A DNA stretch of 64,000 nucleotides from Thuidium tamariscinum (GCA_947034885.2 OX344754.2:15456501-15520500); one strand, 5' to 3'; counted from the stretch's first letter, positions 1 through 12,240 are shown. Numbers and translations are program-made. The notes: a model not told the origin generated them from the sequence alone.

Positions 1-1499
1 TGTTCCTGAAGGTGCTCACGATGTTGTAGCTCTTGTCTGCGGTGGGCAGGTCTTTGGCTGGGCAGACGGTGGCTTACGCTGAATTTTTTCGAGATACAAT
101 AGGTCCAAAACTCTGCTATGGTTTTGAAAATATTCTAAAATTTCTAAGACAATTCTAATACATGCAGTCAAAGCTTCATTGTCTCAAATGGGACATTGTC
201 GTTGCCACATAGTTTAGATTGCTTAGGTAACTGCAGTTTCTTAATTCTGATTCTGATGAACACGGAGGGCATTGCGAAGGACTGACTGTTGCATTCGCAA
301 CCTTGCCGGTGTTTTTCTAAGGTTCTCTTGTGCCACGTGAAGCTTGTGTCCTACTATACCAGTGAGCCTTCTTTTTTGAAACTTAGAGGAAAAAAATAAA
401 GGGGCATGCCGAACCGATCAACCAAGACCTTCGGTAGACTTTAAAATGGAATTTTGTCAGTTCGTGTCCTCATGAGCATGGAGCGACTGTGGCATTTGCC
501 CCCCTCTTCGTTGGGAATCTCAAATCTGTTAGCGAGCCCGTGGAAAATTATATGTCCGTTTTCTGGAATATTTTTGTTTGTATTCTGACAAGTGTGGACG
601 GCTTTTGGGGTGTCAGTCCAGCTGAAATCTGAGATTCTTTTGAAACTAGGCTTAAGAAGTGTTTCCGAGTTCTGGAGTTCCAGGGCCTGCCAGGTCGTGT
701 CGTAACCTTCAGAAAAAGTGGACTTGTGAGCAGTTTATCACGTCCCTTGAATATTTGATGGGTGTGCTGCACTGCTGCATCTTGTTATTGAAGTGAGCTA
801 TCGTGCAGTTATTTGGCCGTGCATGTTGGAGTTTCTTGTTTTGTAGTAGCCGAAATAGTCAATTTGTTCTTAGCATGTCAGTTTTCAGTGAGCTTTTCAT
901 TCTCCCAATCTCCGACAGATCAAAAAAATTCCAAATATCTTACAATGGTTTTGTCTCATTTCCAATCGTGTTAGCTGGGCTTCTGTTAGATCTCAAAAGG
1001 ATCATGAGGTTTGCATTTCTCATTCCTGGTTCCATTCCTGGTTTTAGAGTCCCTTTCTATCTTCGATTGTGCGTGTGGGAAGCTGTCTGCACCACATTAA
1101 GAAGAGCCGTGCTAATTTACAAACACTGTTGACGAAGGAATCGTGGATGGAATCTTAAGCTGCCACCAATTAGGACAATTGGCAACTGATCGCCACGCGT
1201 GGAATAGTGTCACTGCGTCAAGCACCGCGTTGCTCTGTGCTTTCTGCGCATCTGCTCTGTGGAGCTTTCTTGATAACAAGGCCACTCTGGAGTTGGAGCG
1301 ACGAAGCAGGCCTTCCATTCTCAATTTCTTCGTAACTTCGTCATCAATTTCTCCTTGCCGTGGCTTGTGTGTGGCTCTCTTGCTTCCCTCTATTGTGCGT
1401 TTGGTTATGTTTAGGCGAGCTTTGTGCTGCGCTCTGCGAGTCGCTTAATTGTTGAGTCGTTGAAGCTGTTCTCGCCGGCCTCCGAGTAAGTGTAGTCGT
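1..1499. other. Upstream region of kinase unit 1 with shuffled duplicate fragments
   Basis: No gene is supported here. Blocks match the upstream parts of units 2 and 3. The stretch near 240-310 resembles 12720-12760. That near 600-660 resembles the tail of the broken kinases at 14990-15040 and 34815-34860. The stretch 1020-1200 resembles 13565-13735 and 33310-33480, and 1225-1450 resembles 15220-15440 and 35060-35280. Reading frames within it open only from non-ATG codons or are short. I infer that unit 1 once held the same relic-plus-kinase arrangement and lost most of the relic. Confidence 0.6.
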
Positions 1500-1727
1500 G
1501 TGGGCCATCAGTTAGGGTTTGCAAGTTTGGAAAGATTATTTGACCGATCTCGCCCCTTGTCGTTAGGTACTGCTTTCGATTTGGATCGACGTTTCTGCGC
1601 AACAACAGGGGCATTGCTTCCTCCCTCGGGAATACATAAACCCCGTGCGTAGAATTTACTGTAGCCATTCTCTTGTGTTCCGAGGGGCTGTTGGAGTTGT
1701 GATAATCCAGAAGTTGAGGGATTCGTC
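1500..1727 (+). promoter_or_regulatory. Conserved promoter or 5' leader of kinase 1
   Basis: This block is conserved immediately upstream of all three intact kinases (also 15540-15736 and 35403-35598) and is still recognisable in the old relic at 5872-6060. It contains a TATA-like AATACATAAA at 1631-1640, about 90 bases before the ATG, at the same place in each copy. Conservation outside the coding frame suggests either function or recent duplication. The sequence cannot separate these. Confidence 0.4.
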
Positions 1728-2879
1728 ATGGCAGAAAACCACGAGACTGCTGAACTAGGAGACACAATCCGCAATTGCTCTGCATCCCCCTCCTCATCTG
1801 TATATCATTCCACGCGCATTGAGGGACTGTTGCAAAGCCAATCTGATTATGAAACAGCCCTTGATTTCGAGATTGCCGCCTCAAAAGATCATTGGAGTGA
1901 GCTCCAGCAGCCTTCGAGTGCAGTAGGGGACTCCAGTGGCGGAGAGAAGGGGAGAGCTCATCTGACCAACAAAGAGATTGTATTGAGTCTGCAGAGGCAG
2001 TTTCCTCAAACGAGCAATTTTTTTCATCACTATGGTGATTCTTTAGTGTTGGGCAAGAAGATTGCCGAGGGAGCCCAGGCGGAAATCTTCGAAGCGAGTT
2101 GGAAGGCATCTACGCGCAAGTCCGTGTTGAAGGTGTTCAAGGAGGGCTCCTCGGTGCTGGACCTTCAGAAGCAATGGCCTCTGGGAATGCTCAACAAATG
2201 TGCTGACATGTATCGGGGTTCGATTGGATGTTCTTGGGTCCTCGTTGGCACGGCGGTGATGAACGGGAGGTTTGCATTTGAGATGGTCCAATGTGCAGGT
2301 GACTTGCGGAAACTCATTGACAAGAGAATGGAGCGCAACAACAACCAATTTCGTGCTCCTTTTTCTGATGAGGAACTTCAACGGAACATGTTGAATATTG
2401 CATATGGAATGAGGGGCTTGCACGAGGACAACATTGTCCATAGGGACTTGAAAGCTTCCAATGTACTCATACGGCCATGTAGAGAGGATCGGTTAGAAGA
2501 TCTAGATGCACTTTCTTATGGTTCATATTATTGTCAAGTAGCAGACTATGAGTGCTCGGTGGGAGTGGTGGGGACAGGGTTTTGGAGGGCTCCAGAAATA
2601 TTGCAAGGAGTGAAAGCTCGCAAGATCACACCTGATTTATTCACCAAGGAAGCAGATGTTTACAGCTTTGCTATGACTTGCTACGAAATGATCACTGGTA
2701 AACTTCCTTTTGAGGTTGTTGGGATAAACAATTATGATGTGGTTCTTCGAGGGGATAGGCCAACACTACCTGAAGAGACTAAACCTTGGATCAAGACTTT
2801 GTTGAGTAGATGCTGGCATTCAAGTCCAAAAGAAAGACCTAGCTTTGAGGAAATAGTCAAGTACATTATGTGTCATTAG
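1728..2879 (+). CDS. TKL/Raf-like protein kinase, kinase 1 of a tandem family
   Basis: This intronless frame of 383 residues starts at an ATG shared with both paralogues (MAENHE). Residues 1-104 form a serine-rich N-terminal region with no domain I recognise. The kinase domain spans about 105-380. It has a degenerate glycine loop (KIAEGAQAEIFEA, 111-123), the likely ATP-anchoring lysine in VLK at 133-135, the catalytic loop HRDLKASN at 238-245, WRAPE at 286-290, and a C-terminal CW..SPKERPSFEEI that is typical of TKL/Raf-like kinases. The usual DFG reads DYE (273-275): the metal-binding Asp stays but Phe and Gly are replaced. Substrate and pathway are unknown. A weakened or specialised kinase is possible, but the core residues suggest it is not simply dead. 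There is no signal peptide or membrane segment, so it is probably soluble. Confidence 0.88.
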   Translation: MAENHETAELGDTIRNCSASPSSSVYHSTRIEGLLQSQSDYETALDFEIAASKDHWSELQQPSSAVGDSSGGEKGRAHLTNKEIVLSLQRQFPQTSNFFHHYGDSLVLGKKIAEGAQAEIFEASWKASTRKSVLKVFKEGSSVLDLQKQWPLGMLNKCADMYRGSIGCSWVLVGTAVMNGRFAFEMVQCAGDLRKLIDKRMERNNNQFRAPFSDEELQRNMLNIAYGMRGLHEDNIVHRDLKASNVLIRPCREDRLEDLDALSYGSYYCQVADYECSVGVVGTGFWRAPEILQGVKARKITPDLFTKEADVYSFAMTCYEMITGKLPFEVVGINNYDVVLRGDRPTLPEETKPWIKTLLSRCWHSSPKERPSFEEIVKYIMCH

Positions 2880-5145
2880 ACGTAGGATAAGTCCAATTTA
2901 AAGGATTTTAATATATTGTAAGCATGAAAGGACTTTCATATTGTTTGCATTAACATATTTAAAGATCATGCTTTATTTGTTGTGTCTTCATTTTTTGGTG
3001 GCATCTTAATATTCCCTTTGTCTCTTTTTCAATCACTTTTCAATTGAGTTTGAAAAACATTCTAGATAGTATAAGTGAAATATTTCCAAAACTTCTTGCA
3101 AATTAAAAAGTGTGCAAACAAATAATATCTTTGATGCAAATTGATGTGTAATACATGTAAATGATGTGACAAAAATTATGTTTCAACTTAGTGAGTTCAA
3201 GCAAATGAAGTTGTGGATGACTCCAAAATGATGTAGCCCTTCTACCAAAGATGATAAATATTAGGTTTTCCTAAACTACTGAGACTCGCATACTTAGTCA
3301 CATCAAGTTTGCTCTTGCAAAAAATTGTAAATTCTATAAGGTTGGCCTCTATATTTATTGGAATGGAAAAATAACTTCTAAGGTTTTTTGAGTTGAATGA
3401 TTGTCACGGAGTTCAATAATACCTTCTCTTTTATGAAAGTAGAAAGAAATTGCACTTTAGAAGTAGCTTTGCCTTGTTGTCAAATGCTATGTTCAAAAAA
3501 AAGTTTAAAAGGCAACTCCAAAAATATCACAAAAAATTGAAATTGTTCAATTTTCAAATTTTTTTTCCAAAGATCTTCAACTTTGATGTATTCCAATCTG
3601 GTAATGAGAAATTTATGGACAATCTTGTTTTGGGAGCAAATAAACATTGTTTATAAAAAAAACATCTTTTATAAAAAAATAAAAAATAAAATTATAGATT
3701 TTTTTTTTAAATAGTTGCAAATTTTAGAGTTTCCAAGAAAAAATGTTAGAAAGGATTAGGTTTACAACAAAAGTTGTATATAAATAGTGTGAGGCATCAA
3801 GTTGATTTTGGTAAACTAATTATTTCTACACAAAATCTTTTTCTTCCCTTGTTCTTTAAATATGGTTTACTTTCTAGTATAATTTGAAAAGCGTTTTAGG
3901 CCTTGCAGATGAATCATGTTCTATATTGAAAGTCAAAAAGTTAACAAATAAAAACTATCTTTTTTGCAAGATGATGTACAATTGATGTAATCGATGTAAG
4001 AAGAGTTTTTTGTATTTCAACTTAGTACATACAAGAAAATAAAGTTTTGAATGCCCACTAAATGTTGCAACCCTTTTCTTCTAGAATTGTAGTCAAGTGC
4101 GATATTAAAGAATTTTTTTTTGAATTTTTTCTTAAAAATTTGTGCATCATGAATTGAAGTCTTCATACAAAAAAATTGCACATAAAAATGCATTGTGTGG
4201 CTATAAAATATAAACTTAATACTTTGTTTCACTTAACAAATATTTGAAATGCATGGGCATTAAGATAGAAAGCAATGGTTCATATTGCAACCTATAGTCA
4301 ACAATGCTAGTATGTGAGTATGGAAATGCGAGCATGTGGATAGTATTTACTATCATTCTAGGTTAGTTATATGCTTTTCAAGCTTTACAAGTATGAGAAG
4401 ATGTAAACTTTATTACCTTAAGAATTAGGGGATAGTCCAAATTTCTAAAATTGTGAAGATGTATTATAAATTGTTACACATGATGACAATAATATTAATA
4501 ATAATAATAATTTCACCCCTTAGGTTCCTTGACTATGTTTATTCCAAAAGCAATCAAAAATTGCCATTTCTAGTACCAATATTAAAAAAAAATTGAAAAT
4601 AATTTTTGAGATTTGTAACCAATAGGATCTTGTAATAAATTGGTTTGTGAACATGCACAAAAAAATCCATACTTTTCCACAATGTAGATTGCAAGATATT
4701 AGTGTTTGAATGGTCAAAAATAATTTTTTTTCGCTCTTTAGAAAACAAAACAAGGCAATAGCTCTTCAGCATGCGACAATCATATGAAAAATTGTTCAAA
4801 AGGATTCTAATTATGTGGAATTATTGTTGAGGTCAAATATGGTACTTGCCTAAAAAATTTCAAGTTATTTGGAGTTGTACAACATATAGGAAAGAAATAG
4901 GAAATAGAAGGAAGTAGCAAATGATTCAAAATACAAAATTGTTAATAATTTCTTTAAGAAATTGAAAAATGTCTATTCCAATGGTTGCAATGGTCTGATA
5001 AACAATTTACATCCTATGATTCTTCTTTTTTGAAAAATATTGAAAATTGAATAAAATAAAGGAATTTAAAGTTTATTTTAGAGTAGAGAATCTATAATTG
5101 CCTGCAAACAAATACTCCTTATAACCTTTGACAATGTAAGAATGT
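2880..5145. repeat. 3' flank of kinase 1, segmentally duplicated at 16913-19165
   Basis: From the stop codon onward the sequence matches the 3' flank of kinase 2 almost base for base, with scattered substitutions and small indels, until about 5145. After that the two diverge abruptly. It has no credible gene. Positions 4511-5145 are the left part of a TTAACCC-type element whose right part is missing here but present in the sister copy (18544-19493). Sub-blocks of this flank recur as dispersed fragments at 9421-10010, 25560-25752, 28000-28565 and, inverted, 55340-55570. Confidence 0.8.
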
Positions 5146-5871
5146 GACATAAAGTGGTGTACCACCTAGGTCAATTAATTAGGCCCCCCCCCCCTTCCTC
5201 TCTCAAAAAATTTACAAGCCATTGATTTAAAAAAAGAAAAGCTTACCTTTGTAATCACCATTGATTTTTCAATCATTAAGTAATCTTTACACACCATTGT
5301 CCAATCATTTAGTATTTTTTAAACATGATCTAGTGTAATGCAAACCAAAGCAAATATTTTCAGAGGTGCAATGATAGAAATGATGAGAATTGTAAAAACT
5401 TTGAAAATTTTGTCGCATGCTTGAATTGAAATTATTAATAATTTTGAAAGGCATAAAGTACGTCGGACCCATTGCCAATTTCTAGACTCTCTAATCATTC
5501 AAAAAACTATTTTTCTATCTAATGCTTTCAAATTTTTTGTGCACTACTTTGGAACATATATCATGAACTTTTGGTCCCATTTTTGAAAAGGAAAAACAAA
5601 ACAAAAAACATTCTAGCCTTGGTTGGAAATATGATCTATAGGTTGGCTATAGAATGCTAATTGGTTATGGGTGGTTCTACCTTAGAACCTCTCAAAATGA
5701 ATAGGTCTAGGACCGACGTGACAACAATAAATTATAAAAGTTTATTGGCTTATAGAAAATTCGTTTTAATTATAACCTTTATGATGTGGCTTAGTCTAAG
5801 ACTAGTTGGACAACATTGGTTTACGAAGGTTTATTGGCTCACAGAAATCCAAATTAGAGAGGTTCAATTGT
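5146..5871. other. AT-rich intergenic stretch with an 11-base C run
   Basis: No gene is supported. A homopolymer of eleven C lies at 5184-5194. Two similar segments sharing TTTATTGGCT at 5741-5750 and 5830-5839 suggest a small diverged duplication about 89 bases apart. Confidence 0.5.
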
Positions 5872-6256
5872 AAGTTGAGGGTTAGAGTTTTCATGTTTGA
5901 AGAGAATGTTTGCAAGTTGGATACTAATGCCAATCTAATCCCTTGTCTTTTAGGCATTGATTTTTCTTTTGATTGAAGTTTGTGTACAACAACATTTGAC
6001 TTTGCTTCCATTGTTGGGAATAGATAAACCTTTTTATATAGCATTTACTGTAGGCACTTTGTTTCAAGATAACTAGATCACCACTTTCAAAAGAGCATTG
6101 GAATGAGCTCCAACAACCTTCAAGTGTAGTAGGGTACTTAAGTGAAATTTTTTGAAGCAAGGTTGAAGGGAACTTTGCATAGTCTATATGTGTTGAAGAT
6201 ATTGAAGGTGGGATTGTTTGTACTAGAACTTTAAAAGTAATGGCATTTAAATTGTG

Positions 6257-7871
6257 TAACCTCTAAAGGACCAAGGTGCATTTTTTGGGAAGACAGAAAT
6301 TTTGGGCACGTACGTGTGATTAGAGATTTTCATATTTGGGGCCCAAACTTTAATAATATGTGTGAACAAGGAATATCTTTAAGACCCAACAATTTTCATA
6401 ATTTTTTACTAGATGGTTAAAAAGCTATTGCGTGATTGAGTGCATGATATGTTGTTTCTTTTGCAACTCAATCAATTCGGGTAGATAAAAAAAAATTCTT
6501 TAGAATTAAAAAAAAAAAATTCTTATTTGGATTCATACATGCATGGAAAACTTTGAATCATTCCTTGTGATGAATGAATCAAAAGTTATGAAGAGTTTTG
6601 GTTTGCAGGTAGTTATATATTTTCTATTCTTAATTTAATTTAATTTTCAATATTTTTGGAAAAATAGAAGCATTGGATTTAGATATTTATTACAACATTT
6701 GAACCTATAGGAGTGAAAATTTTCAATTTCATACCTAAATTCTTACATAGTAATAATGTAATATTTTGAATCATTTTCTACTTACTAATTTTTTCTATAT
6801 ATTGTACAATTTCAAATGATCTAAAAGCTTTCATGCATATAGACAACTTGCCTTGAAGAATGAATCTAAATAAGCACCACCATTTTGAACAATGTTTCAA
6901 AAAATGTAAACTTCTAAAGGGTGATTGTAAGAATGACCTTCTCTATTTGTATCCCCTAGGCCTTAGACAAGTGGTTTTTTGCTCATAAATTTTTCATTTT
7001 TTGTTCGTTTGACTTGAAATTTGGAATGAAGGTGAAAACAAAAGCTTTACATATTCTATAGTTTTTGAAATATTTAAAAATTAGTTTAATATTTCTAAAC
7101 TGACCCCAATTGGATGTCTACCTTGGCCATTTTGAGGGTTTGTAGTACTATATTTCCAATCCTAAATTGCAAATTTGAAGGTGAAAATTGGGATACAAAG
7201 ACTTCTACTATAGTTACACAAGGCGTTGAAGAGATTTTCTGAAAATAACAAAGTATTCACCTTCCACATGTGCTCAAAGTGCACCACCAAGGTACACTTG
7301 TAGAGAATACAAAATATTTCTTTTGAAGATGGAAATGGGCAAGAAAAAGAACCTTCAAGTTAGGATAAATGAATTTTATTTATCTATTTATTAGAATTTT
7401 TTTACTATTTTCTAAAAATCAAATTCCAAACTACCTATTTTCTTATATTTTTCATCACTCTTTGAAAAAGCATAACTTTTAGAGATAAACTTTTCTAAGT
7501 TAGAATTTTCACCCACATACTATTTAAAGTATTCTATAGATTATATATATTTAAAATATTTCAAAGGTCACAGTTTTGCAGTATTCAGGCCATTTTGAGA
7601 CAAAAACATTAAGTCATTCTTGTAATCGCCCTAAGTACAATTGCCTAAATTTTTGGAGGGCCAAAAAAAGGATTTTGGTCAATTCAAACACTAATATCTT
7701 GTAATCTACATAGTATATATATAATCTCATCTTCTCTAACCAATACACTATAAGATCCTATGATTACGTGTGTCCAAAAATGTTATTTTTCTAAAGTTTG
7801 ATATGTATATTAGAATTGGCAATTTTGGAGCATTTTTGGTGAAAACATAGTCAAGGAACTTTAGGGGTTAA
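6257..7871. mobile_element. TTAACCC-type inverted-repeat element inside the kinase relic
   Basis: The left end reads TAACCTCTAAAGGAC and the right end is the inverse of TTAACCCCTAAAG. The interior matches the elements at 54106-55043, 58396-59278, 21195-22126 and 18544-19493. It is longer than its relatives (about 1.6 kb against 0.9 kb) because a second element lies at 6918-7632. No transposase frame is visible, so it is non-autonomous or decayed. Confidence 0.7.
6918..7632. mobile_element. Nested inverted-repeat element (about 715 bp)
   Basis: Its ends are inverted repeats of about 20 bases: AGGGTGATTGTAAGAATGAC at 6918-6937 and the inverse of AGGGCGATTACAAGAATGAC at 7613-7632. The surrounding TTAACCC element continues in register on both sides when compared with the uninterrupted copy at 54106-55043. 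The flanks are too A-rich to call a target duplication with certainty. No coding frame was recognised. Confidence 0.65.
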
Positions 7872-8110
7872 TCAATGTGCTAAAGCATATTTTTCTTTGC
7901 TGAAATGTTCTCTCATCCTTTTTGGCATAGTAGTGATGAATGGTAAGTTTGTTTTTCAAATGTTCCAATTTGCAAGGAACTTACAAAAGGTCATTGATAA
8001 GAAAACAAAGTTTGGACTTATTTGGCACATTCTACACTAATTTAGCATATCAATTAGAATTAGATGAAAGTAGTTGGAAACAATTGTTCATTAATATGTT
8101 TAGTTATAGG

Positions 8111-9420
8111 TAAAATAGGGTTTCCAACTCTCTCTTTCTCTATGCCTCTCAACTTTTGTATGCATGATGTATTTTGGGAGCTTTATGAAAAATTATAAGA
8201 TAAAATGAAAGAAAAATCTTAAGAAAATGACGGCAATAGATTAGGGTTAGAAGTAGACAATTTGTCAAGTAGGTTCACTTGTTTGTGAGAGTTATTGGAT
8301 GAAAAAATTTAGTTTTTGGAAGTTAGATGGTGGACTAATTTGAGAATGATGGAAGAGAATTTGGATTTCTAAGATCTAAGATTGGAAGGGATAACCAACT
8401 TCAATGAGTGATTGTGGACGATCACCAAAATGGATGGATATGAATTTTGAGAAGGGTGTAGCTTGAAAAGTCAACATTTCAAAATGCTATATTTTGCTAG
8501 GAATCACTTTTGTGCAAAAAGGTGAGCTACTACTTAAATTATGAATTACCAACTTTAGTAAGCAATGGCAAGAAATTGACAAGGCACACAAAGTTGAATT
8601 TTAGAAGGGTGGTGCACCTTGAAGATAACATTCTAAAAAAATGTATTTTTGCTTGATTTGGAGCTTCAACAAGATGGAAGACATTCTAGTAAGAGATGGT
8701 CTATTGCTATATTTGCACTGAATTGGTTTGGTTTATTTAAGCCATTTTAGGTTTTTTTTACAACATCTTTTTGGATGCTATAATCAAATGTAATGTTAGT
8801 TATAAATACCTTATTTTTGAATGTCGATTGCATGGTTTCATTAGGCTTACATGAAAATTCTTAGTTAGGAGGATTAAGATGTAATTTTTTGGTGAACCAA
8901 TACTTTATGGAAGCACTGTCCAAATATCCTCTCAAAAATAACACCTTAAATTCCCTTTTGTGATTTGAAGTTTTAGATTGTATAAAGTAGGAGTGTAAAA
9001 TTGAATGAAAATGATTTGAGAATGGCTAAAGTGAATGAATTTCCATGCATGTAGGGAGTGCAGTCTTGGTTGTATGAATGAGTTGTTCTATAATTCTTAG
9101 GAAGGGCCCAATTTAGGACCATTTTGAACTCCAATTTGCACATTTCAGCTAGATTTTGGCATATTAAGTTGCTTTCATCCATTTGAGCACGTAATTTGGT
9201 GAATGTGAATTGTTTGGATGCATTTATAGTGATTTGTGTGTGTTGCCTTCATTTGGCCTTGGAGCTTCTAAGGATTTTTAGAGTGTTTTTGAATAGGAGT
9301 CCACTACTTGGAAGCATTTTTGGTCCTCACCAACCCAACTCTAGGGGTTTCATTGCCATATAGTGGCAATACCTCATAAATTCTATCTTTGTTGCAATTT
9401 CAAATTATATGTATATTATG
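8111..9420. other. AT-rich intergenic stretch without recognised gene
   Basis: Reading frames are short and lack recognisable motifs. The C-terminal lobe of the kinase relic would be expected here by position, but I cannot see it. Confidence 0.5.
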
Positions 9421-10010
9421 TATCAAAAAAAATATGTTTCAACTTAGTAAAATCTTAGATGACTCCAAAATATTATAATCCTTCTAGTGCAAAAATTGAT
9501 TGTTAATCTCATCTCTAATACTACTATCCACTTGCATATTTTTCCTACAATCTTTTATAAAGAAACTCTAAATATGGATGTGGTCCTTCTATGTTGGTAG
9601 CGTCCTTTTTTTTTAATGTATTGAGGAATAAATTCAATTGAGGATAGTCCAAACAATGAACACTTCAAGTATTTGCTTCCATCATGTTTGTTGTAGTGAA
9701 GAATTGTCAACACTTTTAAGGCAAGCCAATGTGTTGTATTAAATTAGCAAAAATTTCAAGTTTTCTAGAGTTTCAATGGTTGTTGTCAAGTCTTGTAATG
9801 TTTTATGTGAATAGGGAGAAATTACATTTTAGAAATAGCTTTGCCTTCTTCTCCAACTAAAAACAACCAAGAAGTTCAAAGTCCAATGTTCAAATTATTT
9901 TTTGGAAGTTAGAGAGTTGCCTTGTGCTCTTTTCATGGGCCTCTCACTATTTGCAAGCCAAAAATTCTAAGCTTCTTCTTACAAAAATTAAATAATTCTA
10001 TAGCCACTAA
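9421..10010. repeat. Diverged copy of the kinase 3'-flank repeat
   Basis: Scattered stretches match 3180-3650: the segment around TATGTTTCAACTTAGT, the ATGACTCCAAAAT stretch and the AGTAGCTTTGCCTT-like stretch occur in the same order. Divergence is much higher than between the 3' flanks of kinases 1 and 2. It may be the old 3' flank of the relic at 5872-8110. Confidence 0.55.
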
Positions 10011-10554
10011 CAAAATTGTGAGTACAAATATATAAAGTTTTCATTCAATAGACCATACCATGAGCATGAATGGACGAAGTCCGAAAGTGTATATGCAAAA
10101 AAACTATTATACAAAATACTACACAATACCATGGAAGTTTGAAAAAAAAAGTAGTTGTGACTTGAAAGAAAATTAATTTTAAAATTGGTGATGTCTAAGA
10201 CTTGGTTTTGTTCACAATGAGTTGGAATTACTTCATCTTTTTTCAAATTTTTCATAGAACTCCAAAAAAGATTTTTGTGCCTTGGGATTTTAGTTTACGT
10301 TGTTTTAAATTGTTGTATGCAAAAATCAAAGTTTCCATTTTATAGTATCCAAAATATCAACAATTTGACAAACATAAAAATGATGTTAGTTCTCATAATA
10401 TTTGAGTTTTTTTTCTTAATTGAGAGTATAAAATTATATTGTCCATTGTATAGAAACTATAGGTTGCAATGTGGACCACTATTCTATCTTCATGCCCTTA
10501 CAAATTTGAAATATTTGTTGAATGGGCCAATGCATTCAATTATATTTGTTTGTC
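10011..10554. other. AT-rich stretch without recognised gene
   Basis: Several short frames are present on both strands, but none has recognisable motifs or family resemblance. Confidence 0.45.
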
Positions 10555-12240
10555 ATATAATGCATTTTGAGGTGCAATTCTTTGGTATGAAGACCTGAGT
10601 TTATGTTGAATATATTTGTAAATTTAAAAAAAAATAATCATTATTGATCTCATTAAAGAATTGTCAATTTGCTAAAAATGACACTCACCTTCAGCAAATT
10701 GATAGTTTTTTGTAATGATATCAACAATATCATCAAGAAATTGTCAATATTTCAAAGGTTAGTTACAAGCATGTATAGTCTATTACAAGACCATATCTAA
10801 AACAATTTAGCTTCAAAACAATTTTTTTAGGTATTACTTTGTTCAAAAAACAAAATAAGTTGTCAAGTGTGACAAAAATTGGGGCTATTTTGGATAGTAA
10901 ACCATTTTTTTAATTTCAAGAACTTAGAGAAGGTGTAGTACAGTCACAAGTACCTCACTTGTAAATTTTGAATCATTTGGAGCCAAAATGCAAAAGTTAC
11001 AACCAAAAATTCATTTCTTAGAGACATGAGACAAAAAATAGTATAGGTGATTTGTGCAATCACCCTCGATTGTTAATTTGTTTTCTTCGCAATTTTGCAC
11101 AATTATTGACCTACAAGACCAAATAAGTTATTCAATTTGAGGCAAAAAATATGCATGAAAGAAATGAAAGCTAGGAATCATAAGATTTCTCCAAGAAACT
11201 AGAATACAATTGATAGAGCTGCATGGCCTCTCAACAGTAAGTTTCTTGTAAACAAATTGATACTCACTTCACATTCAAAGGATATTGAAATGCTTTCAGA
11301 TCAATTTTAGATAAACTACTGCATTATTTAAAGACAAAATGGAAACAAATCCATTGTAGACAAAATTATAATGGTGGTATACAATTTAGAATTTGAATGT
11401 ACACCTCCATTACAATTTTGCCCACAATGGGCTTACTCCCATTTTGTCTACAATAGGGTATTTTACCTCATCTTGAACCCCTTGTAAGCTCAAAAATGAC
11501 ATAAGGTGGGTACAGCTAAAAGTGCCACTTTTAGGGCTGTGGGTTATTTGAAGGCTAAATATGGAGTAGGGTATAAAGAAAATAAAAGACATGTGTTGGA
11601 AAGGAACAGATGAGCAATGACCTTTCTAAAATCAGCAAATCCTAAAGCACAATAGGGGTGTGAAGTTTTGAAAGTAGGGTGACTAAAAAAGCTCATAGGT
11701 TGCACTGTAAAAGACCAATTATGAACCTAAGGACCCTCTTGCAAAGTGTCAGAAGAGAAATAAAAGTGACTATTATCACATTCTCCAAGTCGGAAAAGTA
11801 ATTGATCACTGAAATTCTGAAAACACTTTAATACAACTAACTTCTTCTTGGAAACCATAATTAAGTATTCATAAGTAGTTTTTATTTTTTGTTTTAGTAT
11901 TTTTTTAATTTTCTTTCTAATAGTCCACCCGTCACTTGATCTTTCCTCATGAAGTACCTTTCTATGACCTTAATTGCAGTATAAGTGCAACAATACCACC
12001 TGAAACCGCCATTCCCACTTAGTCTCCACTTGGAATACATTTACAGTCCATTTTAGGACTGATTTTAGAGTGCGCTTTAAGGCACTGTGCGATTTTGGAT
12101 GTATCCACCTTAGAGGAGATAAAGTGACGAAGACGGTGTAATATTTACAACTGCTGCCACAAGTCAATTCTAAAATATAATGGTCCATGGATGTGAGTTT
12201 ATTGTACTGTAAATTACAAATATATATACTAGGGTGGCCC
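10555..12240. repeat. Upstream arm of kinase unit 2, duplicated at 31320-32480
   Basis: The block begins near the GTGCAATTCTTTGGTAT-like stretch (10570) and continues through the AATTGTCAATTT palindromic stretch (10660-10750), the GGATATTGAAA stretch (11280) and the segment at 12125-12240. All appear in the same order at 31345-32480. The main difference is a 607-base insertion at 11504-12110, present only here. There is no gene. Confidence 0.75.
11504..12110. mobile_element. Inverted-repeat element (AGGTGG family) with TA target duplication
   Basis: The left end reads AGGTGGGTACAGCTAAAAG and the right end is the inverse of AGGTGGATACATCCAAAA. Both ends are flanked by TA (11502-11503 and 12111-12112). 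The sister unit near 32355 has the uninterrupted sequence with a single TA, so the empty site is preserved. A TA duplication fits the Tc1/mariner-Stowaway class. There is no transposase frame, so it is probably non-autonomous. Confidence 0.75.

Larger units (their letters stand above)
5872..8110 (+). pseudogene. Ancient kinase relic split by nested insertions
   Basis: Positions 5872-6060 match the conserved kinase leader. Positions 6080-6256 match the kinase N-terminal coding region: the segment for the SELQQPSSVVG stretch and then the lysine region are recognisable. Similarity resumes at about 7900-8110 with the segment corresponding to VMNGRFAF..VQCA.DL.KLIDK. The gap between is exactly an inverted-repeat element (6257-7871). 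Frames are broken by many stops and indels, and the catalytic loop and C-lobe are not found. It is much more diverged than the relics at 14217 and 33966, so it predates the recent unit duplications. Confidence 0.75.

Noticed and set aside
10660..10760. Repeated AAATTGTC and GACAATTT-type words that looked like a direct-repeat array
   Set aside because: Spacing is irregular, the words are AT-rich and partly inverted, and the block is a duplicated eukaryotic spacer, so it is not a CRISPR array.
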